In this document: piece by piece, positions 42,133 to 51,490 of the stretch | Layout: every line of letters begins with the position of its first letter | How positions within the stretch are numbered: the stretch's first letter is position 1 | DNA from: Streptomyces sp. JH14 | Lineage (GTDB): Bacteria; Actinomycetota; Actinomycetes; Streptomycetales; Streptomycetaceae | Assembly: GCF_029428675.1 (NCBI RefSeq) | Contig: NZ_JAJNEL010000001.1 | Coordinates: 6,200,001-6,264,000, forward strand | DNA: 64,000 bases | Reading direction: 5' to 3' | Notes under the pieces: model-generated | What the model was told of the DNA's origin: nothing | The model's database searches: none | What the model saw: the letters and a program-made list of their open reading frames with translations, nothing else | Made by a program: the position numbers and the translations under genes

Positions 42133-44206
42133 GGCCGAAGCGCCGATTGCAGCGCCGTCCGAGCACGTCGTCGTGGTGATCGGCAGCGGCTTCCGGGGGA
42201 CGTCGGTCCTTGAGCGGCTGGCGGCGAACACCGGACAGTTCCGGCCGCCCGGCGGGCGGCTTCGGATCGTCTCCGTCGACGAACACCCGCCCGGACCGGG
42301 CCGCATCTGGCGCACCGACCAGTGCGCCGCCCTGCTCATGAACACTCCGGCGTCCGCCTTCACCGTATGGCTCGACGGATCGGTCAGCTCCGACGGGCCG
42401 AAGGTGGCGGGACCGAGTCTGTGGGAGTGGCAGCAGCAGGTCGCGGCCGTCCTGACCGGGACGGAGGCTGCCGGTGGCAACGACCTCCGTACCGCCCTTG
42501 GCACCGACCGCCATCTCGCGGACACCGGCCGTACCGTCGTCACCAGGGAACTGGCGGCCGATCTGGCCCGGCGGCCCGAGCTGGCGGCTTCGGTCAGGGC
42601 CGCGACACCGGACTCCTGCACCCCGCGCGTGCTGCTCGGCCATTACCTGCGGTGGTGCCACGAGACGGTGGTCGCCTCACTCCCGGAGGGAGTGCGCCAC
42701 GATTGGCGACGTGACCGCGTCACCGACATCGAGCGGGCCGGGGCACGCTACCGCGTCTCCCTCGCAGGCGGCGCCACGCCGCTCCTGGCCGACGCCGTCA
42801 TCCTGTGCACCGGCTGGTCGACGCCTGCCCGTGGCCGCGAACCCACCCGCCCGCCCACGGCGGTCCCGCGACTGCGCGGCGACAATGCGAGCGACCAGGA
42901 CCTGGCCGAGGCCAAGCCGGGTGCGGACGTCGTGGTCGAAGGCCTGGGGCTGAGCTTCTTCGACGTCGCTACCCTGCTCACGGTCGGCCGAGGCGGACGT
43001 TTCGTGCCCGACGACGCCACTCCGTACGGGCTGCGCTACGAACCATCAGGCTCTGAACCCGTGTTGCACGCCACCTCGCGCCATGGCGTTCCGTACTGGA
43101 GCCGTCCGAGTAATACGGCCGTGCCGGGCGGGGACAGCCGGCACCGCTTCCTCGGCGAGGCGCTGCTTCGTCAACCGCGCCCTGGACGGTTCGACGGCGT
43201 GGGCCCGGCGATCGCGCGCGACACGCTCTGGGACTACTACACGCATCTGACCAGGGCGAATCCGGAAGCGCTCACCGTCCCTCTGCCGCAGTTGCTGGAC
43301 GCGCTCGTCGCGCTGCCGCCCGACAGTGCCGAGTGGCAAGACGTCGTCGCCGACGCCGTCCCGGACCCGGAGCACCGGCTCGACCTGGACAGCGATGCGG
43401 CGCTCGCACAGCGGGTGTGGGACAGCCCGGCAGCGTTCGGGGCCGCGGTCCGGGGCCGCCTGCTCGCCGATCTGGCCGAAACCGCCAAGGGGGCCGGGAG
43501 CAGCCTCAAGGTGGCACACCGTTCCTTCGGCAAGGCACGCGGACTGCTGGTCGCCGCGGTGGAGGACGGCGGACTCACCGCCGAAAGCTACTTCGGGAGC
43601 TACGCGCACTTCATCGACCTCGCGTTCCGTCTCAACAACGGTCCGCCCCCCGTACGCCTGCGGCAGCTGCTGGCGCTCCACGACGCCGGCGTGGTCACGT
43701 TCCTCGGCCCGCGCGCGACCCCGGACGGCCGGCCCGATGCCACCGGCCACGCACGGTGGAGCTCGCCGAGCGTCCCCGGTGCCGGCGTACGGGCGGACCT
43801 GGTGATCGAAGCACGCGTACCGGCACCGAGCCTCCACACCGGAACGGATCCGCTGCTGCGGGGACTTCGGCGCCGAGGGCTCGCGGACGTCTTCCACCTG
43901 CCCTCGGCACACGGGCCGGTACCCACCGCCGCACCCCGGGCCGAACCGCTGACCGGACGCCTGCTCGGGCCGGCCGGTGCGGAGGAGCAAGGTCCCGCGT
44001 CGCAGCTCTACGCGCTCGGCGTGCTCATGCGCGACACCCGTGTGACCTCGCTGGCCGCGCCGGCACCACGCGGCGACGCCGTGGCGCTGCGCGAAGCGGA
44101 CCGCACGGCCCGCGGGGTGCTCGCCGGACTGTGGCGTGGTTCCCCCCATGGCGACAGCCCTGACCTGCCGGAACTGTTCGAGAACAGCGAGGCAGGAGAG
44201 CGATGA
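42125..44206 (+). CDS. FAD/NAD(P)-binding protein (NAD_binding_9 family)
   Basis: A 693-residue protein starting at ATG 42125. It opens with VVVVIGSGFRGTSVLERLAAN, an FAD-binding Rossmann motif, then LLMNTPASAFTVWLDG typical of the HI0933/NAD_binding_9 group, ADAVILCTGWSTP and VVVEGLGLSFFDVATLLT. The C-terminal half is family-specific (RLRQLLALHDAGVVTFLGP). It could be an oxygenase or oxidoreductase partner acting on the same sulfur substrate as the flavin monooxygenase. The exact reaction is unknown. Confidence 0.75.
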   Translation: MPEAEAPIAAPSEHVVVVIGSGFRGTSVLERLAANTGQFRPPGGRLRIVSVDEHPPGPGRIWRTDQCAALLMNTPASAFTVWLDGSVSSDGPKVAGPSLWEWQQQVAAVLTGTEAAGGNDLRTALGTDRHLADTGRTVVTRELAADLARRPELAASVRAATPDSCTPRVLLGHYLRWCHETVVASLPEGVRHDWRRDRVTDIERAGARYRVSLAGGATPLLADAVILCTGWSTPARGREPTRPPTAVPRLRGDNASDQDLAEAKPGADVVVEGLGLSFFDVATLLTVGRGGRFVPDDATPYGLRYEPSGSEPVLHATSRHGVPYWSRPSNTAVPGGDSRHRFLGEALLRQPRPGRFDGVGPAIARDTLWDYYTHLTRANPEALTVPLPQLLDALVALPPDSAEWQDVVADAVPDPEHRLDLDSDAALAQRVWDSPAAFGAAVRGRLLADLAETAKGAGSSLKVAHRSFGKARGLLVAAVEDGGLTAESYFGSYAHFIDLAFRLNNGPPPVRLRQLLALHDAGVVTFLGPRATPDGRPDATGHARWSSPSVPGAGVRADLVIEARVPAPSLHTGTDPLLRGLRRRGLADVFHLPSAHGPVPTAAPRAEPLTGRLLGPAGAEEQGPASQLYALGVLMRDTRVTSLAAPAPRGDAVALREADRTARGVLAGLWRGSPHGDSPDLPELFENSEAGER

Positions 44207-45033
44207 CAGGTACCGACGCCCGGAAGGCCGTGATCTCGGCCGAGCACCTGCTGAAGGAACTGGAGCGTGGCCGCGACATCGTCCTGCTGGAGATCGGGCG
44301 TGAGTCGGCGCACCTCCTGGCCGCTTCGGAGCGTCTGCCGGGCGCCCACTACGTCGACCTGCCCACAGAACTCGCGGGCGCACGATACCCGGGCTCCGGC
44401 ACGTACCCGCTGCCGAGCGAGGAGGCGGTCCAGCGTCAGGTGCGGCGATGGGGGATCAACGACGGCTCGGTCGTCGTGGTCCACACCCGCGCGGACCCGC
44501 CCCTGGCCACGCGGGCCTGGTGGATTCTCACCTGGGCGGGTGTGCCCGATGTCCGCTACCTGGACGGGGGCGTCGACGCGTGGGTCAGCGCAGGCGGCCG
44601 GCTCAGCGGCGAGGAACCGGCGGAGGCGAGCGGCGGGTTCACGGTGACGGCGGGCTCGCTGCCGACGCTCGACGCCGAGGGAGCGGCGCGACTGGCACGG
44701 TCCGGCAAGCTGCTCGACGCCCGCCCGGCCGGCGCCTATACGGGGGAGAAGGGCGGTGGACACATTCCTGGTGCGCTGAACCTGCCCAGCGCCGCGAATC
44801 TCGGCGCGGACGGCCGGCTGAAAGGACAGGACGAGCTTCGCGAGCAGTACGCCGCGCTCGGCATAAAAAGGGGGACCGAGGTCGGTGTGTACTGCGGCGG
44901 TGGTATCGGTGCCACCTTCGACATTCTCACCCTGAGCATGATCGGCATCTCCGCCAAGCTGTACCCCGGTTCGTGGTCGGAGTGGAGTTCGGACTCGTCC
45001 CGTCCCGTCATGAGCGGTGACGGGCCGGGCTGA
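44203..45033 (+). CDS. Two-domain sulfurtransferase (rhodanese/MST type)
   Basis: A 276-residue protein with two rhodanese domains. The first is inactive-like (LLEIGRESAHLLAA, VVVVHTRADPPLATRAWW). The second carries LLDARPAGAYTGEKGGGHIPGALNLP and the active site VYCGGGIGATFDI. It transfers sulfane sulfur from thiosulfate or 3-mercaptopyruvate to cyanide or thiols. Coupled by ATGA to the FAD protein, it probably collects sulfur freed by the oxidation step. Confidence 0.9.
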   Translation: MTGTDARKAVISAEHLLKELERGRDIVLLEIGRESAHLLAASERLPGAHYVDLPTELAGARYPGSGTYPLPSEEAVQRQVRRWGINDGSVVVVHTRADPPLATRAWWILTWAGVPDVRYLDGGVDAWVSAGGRLSGEEPAEASGGFTVTAGSLPTLDAEGAARLARSGKLLDARPAGAYTGEKGGGHIPGALNLPSAANLGADGRLKGQDELREQYAALGIKRGTEVGVYCGGGIGATFDILTLSMIGISAKLYPGSWSEWSSDSSRPVMSGDGPG

Positions 45034-45101
45034 TGAAAACGCCTCGGCTCCGGTCGGCCTCGTCTCGATTGTGGCGAAGCGGGGCATCCCATATATCACC
45101 T

Positions 45102-45128
45102 TCCCGCCAGGACTACTCATCGGCGGGA
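45102..45128 (+). terminator. Weak hairpin between sulfurtransferase and aldo/keto reductase
   Basis: TCCCGCC (45102-45108) pairs with GGCGGGA (45122-45128) over a 13-nt loop. It may terminate or attenuate the upstream transcript. Confidence 0.35.
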
Positions 45129-45149
45129 CATGAAAACAGGAAGAATTCG

Positions 45150-46127
45150 ATGGAATACACACGTCTTGGAAAGTCCGGCCTGGTCACCTCCCGGTTGATT
45201 ATCGGGTGTATGAGCTTCGGCGACCCGAACCGTGGACCCCACCCGTGGTCCATCGGAATCGATGAAGCGCGACCCGTAGTTCGTGCGGCGCTGGATGCCG
45301 GAATTACCTGCTTTGATACGGCGAACGTGTACTCCGACGGGACGAGCGAGGAAATCCTCGGCGCCCTCATCCAGGAGTTCGGGGTACGCGAGCAGGTCGT
45401 CATCGCGACCAAAGTGAACGGCCGCATGGGCCCCGGGCCGAAGGGCGGCGGGCTGTCGCGCGGCGCCATCCTGAGCCAGGTCGACGCGAGTCTGCGACGC
45501 CTCGGCACGGACTACATCGATCTGTACCAGATTCACCGCCTGGACCGTTCCGTACCGGTGGAAGAGACCCTCCAGACCCTTGATGACCTGGTGCGTTCCG
45601 GGAAGGTCCGCTACATCGGGGCCTCCTCGATGCATGCCCGCGAGTTCGTCCGGGCGCAGTACGTGGCGGACCTGCATGGCTGGACCCGCTTTGTCTCGAT
45701 GCAGGATCAGTACAGCCTGCTAATGCGCGAGGAAGAGCGCGAGATGCACCCGTTCTGCCTCGAAGAGGGCATCGGTGTGCTCCCGTGGAGCCCGCTGGCC
45801 CGTGGCCGGCTGGCCCGCGAGTGGGGCACGGTGACTCACCGGCTCCAGACGGACGAGCCGGGTTCCACCTTCTACAACCAGGCGCAGGAATCGGATCGCG
45901 CCATCGTGGAGGAGGTGGGCGCGGTCGCGGCCGAACGGGATCTCACCCGGGCGCAGGTAGCGCTGGCATGGAACCTGCACAAGCCCGCGGTCAGTGCGCC
46001 GATCGTCGGCGTGAGCAGGATCGAACAGCTCGAAGAGCTGCTGGGGGCGATTGACGTCAAGCTCGACGAGGACGAGATCGCGCGTCTGGAGGGTCCGTAC
46101 ACACCGCGTCGGCCGGTCGGCTTCTGA
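45150..46127 (+). CDS. Aldo/keto reductase
   Basis: The ATG at 45150 (MEYTRLGKSGL) with AGGAAG upstream gives 325 residues. The catalytic tetrad is visible: Asp and Tyr in FDTANVYSDG, Lys in VIATKVNG and His in LYQIHRLD. The NADPH-binding end has GVSRIEQLEELL. It is closest in pattern to the YajO/YghZ-type AKRs. It probably reduces an aldehyde or ketone left after C-S cleavage, using NADPH. Confidence 0.9.
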   Translation: MEYTRLGKSGLVTSRLIIGCMSFGDPNRGPHPWSIGIDEARPVVRAALDAGITCFDTANVYSDGTSEEILGALIQEFGVREQVVIATKVNGRMGPGPKGGGLSRGAILSQVDASLRRLGTDYIDLYQIHRLDRSVPVEETLQTLDDLVRSGKVRYIGASSMHAREFVRAQYVADLHGWTRFVSMQDQYSLLMREEEREMHPFCLEEGIGVLPWSPLARGRLAREWGTVTHRLQTDEPGSTFYNQAQESDRAIVEEVGAVAAERDLTRAQVALAWNLHKPAVSAPIVGVSRIEQLEELLGAIDVKLDEDEIARLEGPYTPRRPVGF

Positions 46128-46207
46128 GCGGGCGGTTCGAACTGCCCTCCGAGCGGTCTTCGAGCGCCCCGCAGCCGTGCGAATCATTAGTTAATGCCTC
46201 CGAAATT

Positions 46208-46264
46208 ATGATTCAAGCCCGTAGTGTTTGTTGCAGGGTTGTGCCGGCGGCATTGAGGAAATAG
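46208..46264 (+). CDS. Cys-Cys leader peptide 2
   Basis: An 18-residue frame, MIQARSVCCRVVPAALRK, in the 233-bp gap before the rhodanese gene. It contains adjacent Cys codons (TGT TGC) and is followed by a strong hairpin, repeating the architecture of leader 1. The local sequence just upstream is AT-rich (TTAGTTAATG), fitting a promoter. A cysteine-sensing attenuator is inferred. Confidence 0.55.
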   Translation: MIQARSVCCRVVPAALRK

Positions 46265-46280
46265 AGTTCGAGGCGGCACG

Positions 46281-46322
46281 ACGGGCGCCCACCGAATCAT
46301 GGATCAATAGCGTGGCGCCCGT
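46281..46322 (+). promoter_or_regulatory. Attenuator-like hairpin after leader 2
   Basis: ACGGGCGCCCA (46281-46291) pairs with TGGCGCCCGT (46313-46322), ten pairs with one bulge and a 21-nt loop, 17 bases after the leader stop and about 25 bases before the rhodanese ribosome site GAGGAGG. Confidence 0.55.
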
Positions 46323-46360
46323 TCTGTCGGATCATAAAATATCGAGGAGGAATCACGGAC

Positions 46361-46762
46361 ATGGCCAGCCCGGAGAGCCGAGTCATTCACCACGCAGACC
46401 AGTTGATCGAGCCCGATGTCGCCGAGAAGAAGCGTCAGGCGGGGGCTCTCTTCATCGATGTGCGCCGGAATCGGCCGGACGCCCCGAAAGGCGACATCGA
46501 AGGTGCAGTGAAGGTGAACAAGGCGCACGCCGATGAGCTGCTCGACCCTGATTCGCCGAGCCTGATATCGCAGCTTTCCGACTTGCCGGACGACGGGGAG
46601 ATCGTGGTCTTCTGCAATTCCGAATTCGGTTCCGATCCCGTCATTGAGAAATTGAACGAATACGGCTACCACAATGTCACCCACGTCAGAGGCGGCTTCG
46701 CGCGCTGGCACGCCGAAGCTCTGCCGATCATCGATCCGCCGCTGCCCGACGGGCCCCAGTAA
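46361..46762 (+). CDS. Single-domain rhodanese
   Basis: A 133-residue protein with LFIDVRRNRPDAPKGDIEGAVKVN and the active-site loop VVFCNSEFGSDPV, where the persulfide cysteine is followed by an unusually acidic and polar loop instead of the common CxxGxRS. GAGGAGG lies eight bases before the ATG. It shares one base with the next gene. It may pass sulfur to a specific acceptor in the same pathway. Confidence 0.85.
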   Translation: MASPESRVIHHADQLIEPDVAEKKRQAGALFIDVRRNRPDAPKGDIEGAVKVNKAHADELLDPDSPSLISQLSDLPDDGEIVVFCNSEFGSDPVIEKLNEYGYHNVTHVRGGFARWHAEALPIIDPPLPDGPQ

Positions 46763-48069
46763 TGGCTGCCGAACGGCCACGCCAGATCCATCTGGCGATG
46801 TCGGTCGGGCGGCCCGCCGGCCAGCTCTGGCGGCGGAAGGACAGCCGCATCGAGGAGGCCTTCTCGCTCGCCTTGCTGTCCGAGGTTGCCCGGGCCGCCG
46901 AGGACGCGAAGTTCGACGCACTGTTCCGCGCCGACAACATGCGCCTCGATCCCTCACGGGTGCGGGCGAGCGGCCCGCCGCACTATCTGGAACCCATGGT
47001 CGTGCTCTCGGCGCTGACGGCGCGGACCGAGCACATCGGCCTCATCGGCACGGCATCGACCACTTTCAACGCGCCGTACACCCTGGCCCGCCAGTTCGCG
47101 ACCCTTGATCACATCAGCGGTGGTCGTGCGGGGTGGAACATGGTGACCTCAACGGTCGGCGAGGAGAACTACGGGGACCAGCCGCTGTCCTCCAAGGCCG
47201 CGCGCTACGCCCGCGCACGGGAGTTCGTCGATGTCGCCATCGGGCTCTGGGAGAGCTGGGAGCCCGATGCGCTGGTCTTCGACCGCGAGGCCGGCGTTTT
47301 CGCGGACGAGGCGAGGATTCGCCCGATCCGTCATCGCGGCGAACACTTCAGCGTCGACGGGCCGTTGAACATCCACCGCTCTCCGCAGGGCAGACCGGTG
47401 CTGGTCCAGGCCGGCCGCTCCGAGGAAGGCCGTGACTTCGCCGCCACGTACGCCGATGTCGTCTTCGCCGCCGCCGACAACGTCAGCAGCGCCCAGGCGT
47501 TCTACGCCGACATGAAGGACCGGGCCAGGCGCAAGGGCCGCGATCCGGAGTCGCTGAAGATCCTGCTTGGCACCCACGTCGTCCTCGGCGCCACCGAGGC
47601 CGAGGCGTTGGCGCTGGAGAGGGAATGGGTCGACGGCATCGATGTAGGCAAGGCGATCGCCTACCTCCAGACGGTGGTGAGCCCCCACCTGCGACTGGCC
47701 GAACTGCCTTTGGACGAGCCGATCCCCGTCACTCTGGTCGAAGAGGCCGAGGCCCTCCGGGAGGAGCAGTACCAGCGGGGCGCGGCATGGCTGCGCACCC
47801 ACCAGGGGCAGACGGTCCGGCAGTTGGCGATCAAGCACCGGCAGAACAGCCTGCACCTCGGATTCACCGGTACGCCCGAGCAGGTGGCTGCCGAGCTGGC
47901 CGAGCTCTTCCAGGAGAGGGCTGCGGACGGCTTCGTGCTGTCGCACAGCCACCTGCCCGAGGGGCTGGAGCTGCTGACCCAGGGCGTGGTGCAGGCGCTG
48001 CGCCGCGCGGGGCTTTTCCGGCACGACTACGACGGGCCGACCCTCAAGCACCATCTCGGAATCGTCTGA
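46762..48069 (+). CDS. LLM-class flavin monooxygenase 2 (DszA/NtaA-like)
   Basis: A 435-residue paralogue of the enzyme at 40789 with the same family marks: IHLAMSVGRPAGQLWRRKDS, LFRADNMRLDPS, GLIGTASTTFNAPYTLARQFATLDHISGGRAGWNMVTS, ARAREFVDVAIGLWESWEPDALVFDREAGVFAD and PVLVQAGRSEEGRDFAA. It depends on reduced FMN. Two paralogues in one island suggest successive oxygenations, or two related sulfur substrates. Its start overlaps the rhodanese stop by one base. Confidence 0.88.
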   Translation: MAAERPRQIHLAMSVGRPAGQLWRRKDSRIEEAFSLALLSEVARAAEDAKFDALFRADNMRLDPSRVRASGPPHYLEPMVVLSALTARTEHIGLIGTASTTFNAPYTLARQFATLDHISGGRAGWNMVTSTVGEENYGDQPLSSKAARYARAREFVDVAIGLWESWEPDALVFDREAGVFADEARIRPIRHRGEHFSVDGPLNIHRSPQGRPVLVQAGRSEEGRDFAATYADVVFAAADNVSSAQAFYADMKDRARRKGRDPESLKILLGTHVVLGATEAEALALEREWVDGIDVGKAIAYLQTVVSPHLRLAELPLDEPIPVTLVEEAEALREEQYQRGAAWLRTHQGQTVRQLAIKHRQNSLHLGFTGTPEQVAAELAELFQERAADGFVLSHSHLPEGLELLTQGVVQALRRAGLFRHDYDGPTLKHHLGIV

Positions 48070-48402
48070 GGGCTCGCCCGGTCACCGGCGCGGAAGGGCG
48101 TTCAGGAACCAGCTCAACCGCCATGAGGGGCTTGACCCCGAATCCTGGGCACGGGCTTATGCGGCAACTGGAGCGCTGACGAGTTCGTTCCGCTGCTCCA
48201 TGCGGGAGTCGCTTCGCCTTCAAGCGCCGACGCGCCCGCGCCCGGGCCAAGTCCGCACGCCGACTGTCCGAGCATCTCCTCGACCAGGCCCAGCTGGAGC
48301 TCTTTCCGGCCCCGCCCCGGGACTGGCCCCGTCTGGACACCACCAGGCCGCCCGCCCTCACCGAGGCGGCCGCTGGCTTGGTCGCCGACTTCACTACGTA
48401 CA
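48070..48402. other. Decayed sequence before the integrase remnant
   Basis: About 330 bases without an intact gene. Reading frames here (RRARARAKSARRLSEHLLDQAQLELFPAPPRDW, then EAAAGLVADFTTYNAG) look like the missing N-terminal part of the integrase that follows in other frames. Confidence 0.45.
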
Positions 48403-49504
48403 ATGCGGGGCCGCGGATGGAGCACCGACTCGTTCAGCGGCAGCATACGCACCCTGCGCATCGTGACGGGGCACCTCGGCGCCGCCGTCCCCATCCGGGA
48501 GACAGACATCAGGGCCCTGGCCTCCATGCGCCCCAGCCTTCAAGGCGCCCGCGTCATCAACTACCTCCGTCTGCGCGGCCTCCTCGAAGCCCAACCGCCC
48601 AGCAACCCCTGCATCGCCAGCGCCCGGCACCACGTCACGGCCATCAGGCACCCGGCCTTCGCAGCCGCGGTGCACACGTTCATCGACGTGCTCCTTGGCC
48701 AGGGGAGCACGCCCAGCCGGGCCCGCAGCCCAAAGACCGTCGAGAACTACGTGGTCGCCGTCGTGCCCACCCTCGAAGCGTGGAGCGCCGAGGGTCTCAC
48801 CGATCCCCGCGAGATCACCAAGAAGCACATCGAGGACACTCTGGACCCGCTCCGCGGCGATCAGGCCCGCCGCCTGCACACCTCGCTACGCTCGCTTTTC
48901 AGAGCCCTCAAACGCGAACGCCTCGTCTTCCGCGATCCTGCTCGCAGCGTCTCTCTCACCAACAGCCGATCTCTGCCCGCCTCGCTGCCCTCCGACCGCG
49001 TCGCCGGTCTCCTTGACCGACTCGATGACCCCCGCGACCATCTCATGGTCGCCCTGGTCGCCATCCACGCTCTCTTCCCGGGACAACTTACCCACCTCCT
49101 GCAGACCGACCTCGACCGCAGCAAGGGCCGGCTGCGCCTACGTCGGCCGGGACGCATGGACCACCTCATCTACCTCGACGCCTTCACACTTCGGCTGGCC
49201 ACAAAGTGGGAACTCGAGCGCCACCGACGCTGGCCCGATAGCTCCAACCCCCCACCTCTTCGTCACGCGCAACACCGCCGTCGACGACTCCGGCCCGGCC
49301 ATCAGCGCCGGCGTGGTCCAAAGGCCCTTCAACCAGCTCGGCCTGGCTGCCGGCGTCCTGCGCAAAGACCGGATCTACGACGAAGTGCGCCACAGCGCCG
49401 ACCCAGTCCGGCTGATGGAACTCTTCGGCCTGTCCAACCTTTCCGCCACCCGCTACGTCCTGTCGGCGCACCCGGACAAGAAGAATGGCCCCATCGCCCC
49501 GTAG
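48403..49504 (+). pseudogene. Site-specific tyrosine integrase, frameshifted
   Basis: One frame gives IRTLRIVTGHLGAAVPIRETDIRAL, a core-binding domain (SPKTVENYVVAVVPTLEAWSAEGL) and RLRLRRPGRMDHLIYLDAFTLRLATKWELERHRRW. At a run of six C (49248-49253) the frame is lost and resumes one base over as HLFVTRNTAVDDSGPAISAGVV ... RIYDEVRHSADPVRLMELFGLSNLSATRYVLSA, the C-terminal catalytic part. Removing one C restores a single protein. A second shift near 48434-48440 would join the upstream fragment. Confidence 0.65.
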
Positions 49505-49776
49505 GGCGGTGGGAATCAGGTTTGGCACGCGATCAGCGGACAGTCTGCCCCAGGTGAAGGGCGCCAAGCGCTTGGGCCAGCGCGCCGAGGAGGAGTCACA
49601 GAGCTGTCCCAGGGAGGTGGGGTTGGAGCGCCCGTTCGCCGAACAGGCCCCCTTCGGCATGTCCGTATCTATGGGATGGCTGTCCATATCGCCATGGCGC
49701 GGCGAGGGCCGTCGGCGCCAGGCTGAAGGTGGCGTCGCCGAGTGGACGGTGACCGCACATCAGGAAGGCTGACACC

Positions 49777-50424
49777 ATGGGAATCAATGGCGCCGGGGTG
49801 GCGGACGTGGACGTGCCGGGGACGAAACTGGCCCGCGAGGCGACGGAGCTGATCCGGGACACTACGAGCGAGCTCATCTACCACCACTCACGCCGGGTGT
49901 ACTTCTTCGGCAGCCTGCAGGGACGCAACCGCGATCTCAGCTTCGACCCGGAGCTGCTCTACATCGGCGCCATGTTCCACGACGTGGGCCTCAGCGAGGC
50001 CTTCCACGGCAGTGGCCGCCGCTTCGAGGTGGACAGCGCGGAGGAGGCGAAGCGGTTCCTCACGGCGCACGGGATCCCGGAAGACAGCATTCGCCGCGTC
50101 TGGACGGCGATCGCCCTGCACACCACGCCCGGGATCCCGCAGTTCATGGAACCGGAGGTGGCCCTGGTCACCGCCGGGGTGGAGTACGACGTCCTGGGCA
50201 TCGGCTACGGTGCGATCCCGGAGGCCGACCGGGCCGAGATCGTGGCCCTGCACCCGCGCCCAGACTTCAAGCGCCGGATCCTGGAGGCGTTCACCGACGG
50301 CATCCGCCCGAAGCCGGACACGACCTTCGGCAACGTTAAGGCGGACGTCCTGGAGCACTTCGTCCCCGGCTTCCAGCGCGGCGACTTCGTTCGTACGATC
50401 CTTGAGTCCCCGTGGAAGGAGTAG
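49777..50424 (+). CDS. HD-domain protein (cyanamide hydratase-like)
   Basis: A 215-residue protein with the metal-binding HD pattern: ELIYHHSRRVYFFGSL, then LLYIGAMFHDVGLSEAFHG, with a later HTTPGIPQFMEPEVALVTAGVEYDVLG. This is the group that includes cyanamide hydratase-like and related hydrolases. The start is the ATG at 49777. It probably forms a unit with the GlxA-type regulator whose start overlaps or closely follows it. Confidence 0.8.
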   Translation: MGINGAGVADVDVPGTKLAREATELIRDTTSELIYHHSRRVYFFGSLQGRNRDLSFDPELLYIGAMFHDVGLSEAFHGSGRRFEVDSAEEAKRFLTAHGIPEDSIRRVWTAIALHTTPGIPQFMEPEVALVTAGVEYDVLGIGYGAIPEADRAEIVALHPRPDFKRRILEAFTDGIRPKPDTTFGNVKADVLEHFVPGFQRGDFVRTILESPWKE

Positions 50425-50432
50425 GTCCCCCG

Positions 50433-51422
50433 GTGTCCCACCACCGTCACACGGTGGCCGTCGTCGTCTTCGACGCGGTCCAGCTCCTCGACGTCACCGG
50501 CCCGGTCGAGGTCTTCACGACCGCCAATCGCTACGGCGCGCACTACGACGTCCGCGTCGTCTCACCCACCGGTGCCGACGTTGTCACCTCCTCGGGTCTG
50601 GTGGTCGGCGTCAACGGCCCGCTCTCCTCGCTTCCCCGCCGGATCGGCACTCTGCTGGTGCCCGGACGCAGCGACTGGCGGGCCGCTGTCGGCGACACGG
50701 ACCTGGTCGATTCCATCACGCACCTGACCGGCCGGGCCGCGCGCGTCGCCTCCGTGTGCGCGGGAGCGTTCGTCCTGGCCGCGACCGGCACGCTGGACGG
50801 CCGGCGCGCCGCGACGCACTGGGAGCTCGCACCGGACCTGGCGGCCGCCTTCCCCCAGGTCCGGGTGGAAAGCGATCCTGTTTTCGTCCGGGACGGCCAC
50901 GTGGTCACGTCGGCCGGCGTCACGGCGGGCATCGACCTCGCGCTGGCCCTGGTCGAGGAGGACTGGGGGGCCGAGGTGGCGCGCAGCGTGGCCCGACAAC
51001 TGGTCGTCTTCATGGCCAGGCCCGGCGGGCAGGCGCAGTTCAGCGCCCGCATGGCTCCCGGCCAGCCCCGGCACCTGGCGGTGCGACGGGTGATGGACCA
51101 TGTGGGCGCCGACCCTGCGGCCGAGCACACCCTCGATTCCCTGGCCGCCGTCGGTGGGGTGAGTACCCGGCATCTGGGACGGCTCTTCCGCACCGAGATC
51201 GGCATGCCGCCCGGGCAGTACGTCGAATCCATCAGGGTGGAGGCCGCTCAGGCCCTTCTGGAGAACGGCAGCGGTACGGTGGAAGAAGTGGCGCAGCAGG
51301 CGGGGTTCGGTTCCTCGGAGTCCCTGCGCCGGGTCTTCCAGCACACCCTCGGCGTCTCACCGACGGCCTACCGTGCCCGCTTCCGGAGCACCGCGGGCAG
51401 CCGCCGCATCGTCCCAGCCTGA
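50433..51422 (+). CDS. GlxA-family transcriptional regulator
   Basis: The GTG at 50433 is taken as start, with GGAAGGAG upstream; a GTG at 50412 is an alternative. The 329-residue product has an N-terminal DJ-1/PfpI-like domain (VVVFDAVQLLDVTGPVEVFTTAN, RVASVCAGAFVLAATG with the elbow cysteine) and a C-terminal AraC-type pair of helix-turn-helix motifs (LDSLAAVGGVSTRHLGRLF, VEEVAQQAGFGSSESLRRVF). It senses a small molecule and probably controls the HD gene upstream. Confidence 0.88.
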   Translation: MSHHRHTVAVVVFDAVQLLDVTGPVEVFTTANRYGAHYDVRVVSPTGADVVTSSGLVVGVNGPLSSLPRRIGTLLVPGRSDWRAAVGDTDLVDSITHLTGRAARVASVCAGAFVLAATGTLDGRRAATHWELAPDLAAAFPQVRVESDPVFVRDGHVVTSAGVTAGIDLALALVEEDWGAEVARSVARQLVVFMARPGGQAQFSARMAPGQPRHLAVRRVMDHVGADPAAEHTLDSLAAVGGVSTRHLGRLFRTEIGMPPGQYVESIRVEAAQALLENGSGTVEEVAQQAGFGSSESLRRVFQHTLGVSPTAYRARFRSTAGSRRIVPA

Positions 51423-51452
51423 GGATGGGCGGATCAAACAGACCCTTTTCAG

Positions 51453-51465
51453 TTTGGCCTCCAAA
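51453..51465. promoter_or_regulatory. Operator-like palindrome before HxlR regulator 1
   Basis: TTTGG-CCT-CCAAA, a perfect 5-bp inverted repeat 25 bases before the HxlR start, in a short intergenic gap. It is probably an autoregulatory site. Confidence 0.4.
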
Positions 51466-51490
51466 CCGAATAGCGTGGCAGTATGGAGGC

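Noticed and set aside
48403..49504. Integrase remnant as the integrase of the 21-28 kb element
   Set aside because: It lies 20 kb away beyond two unrelated islands and the IS pile, and no matching att repeats were seen.
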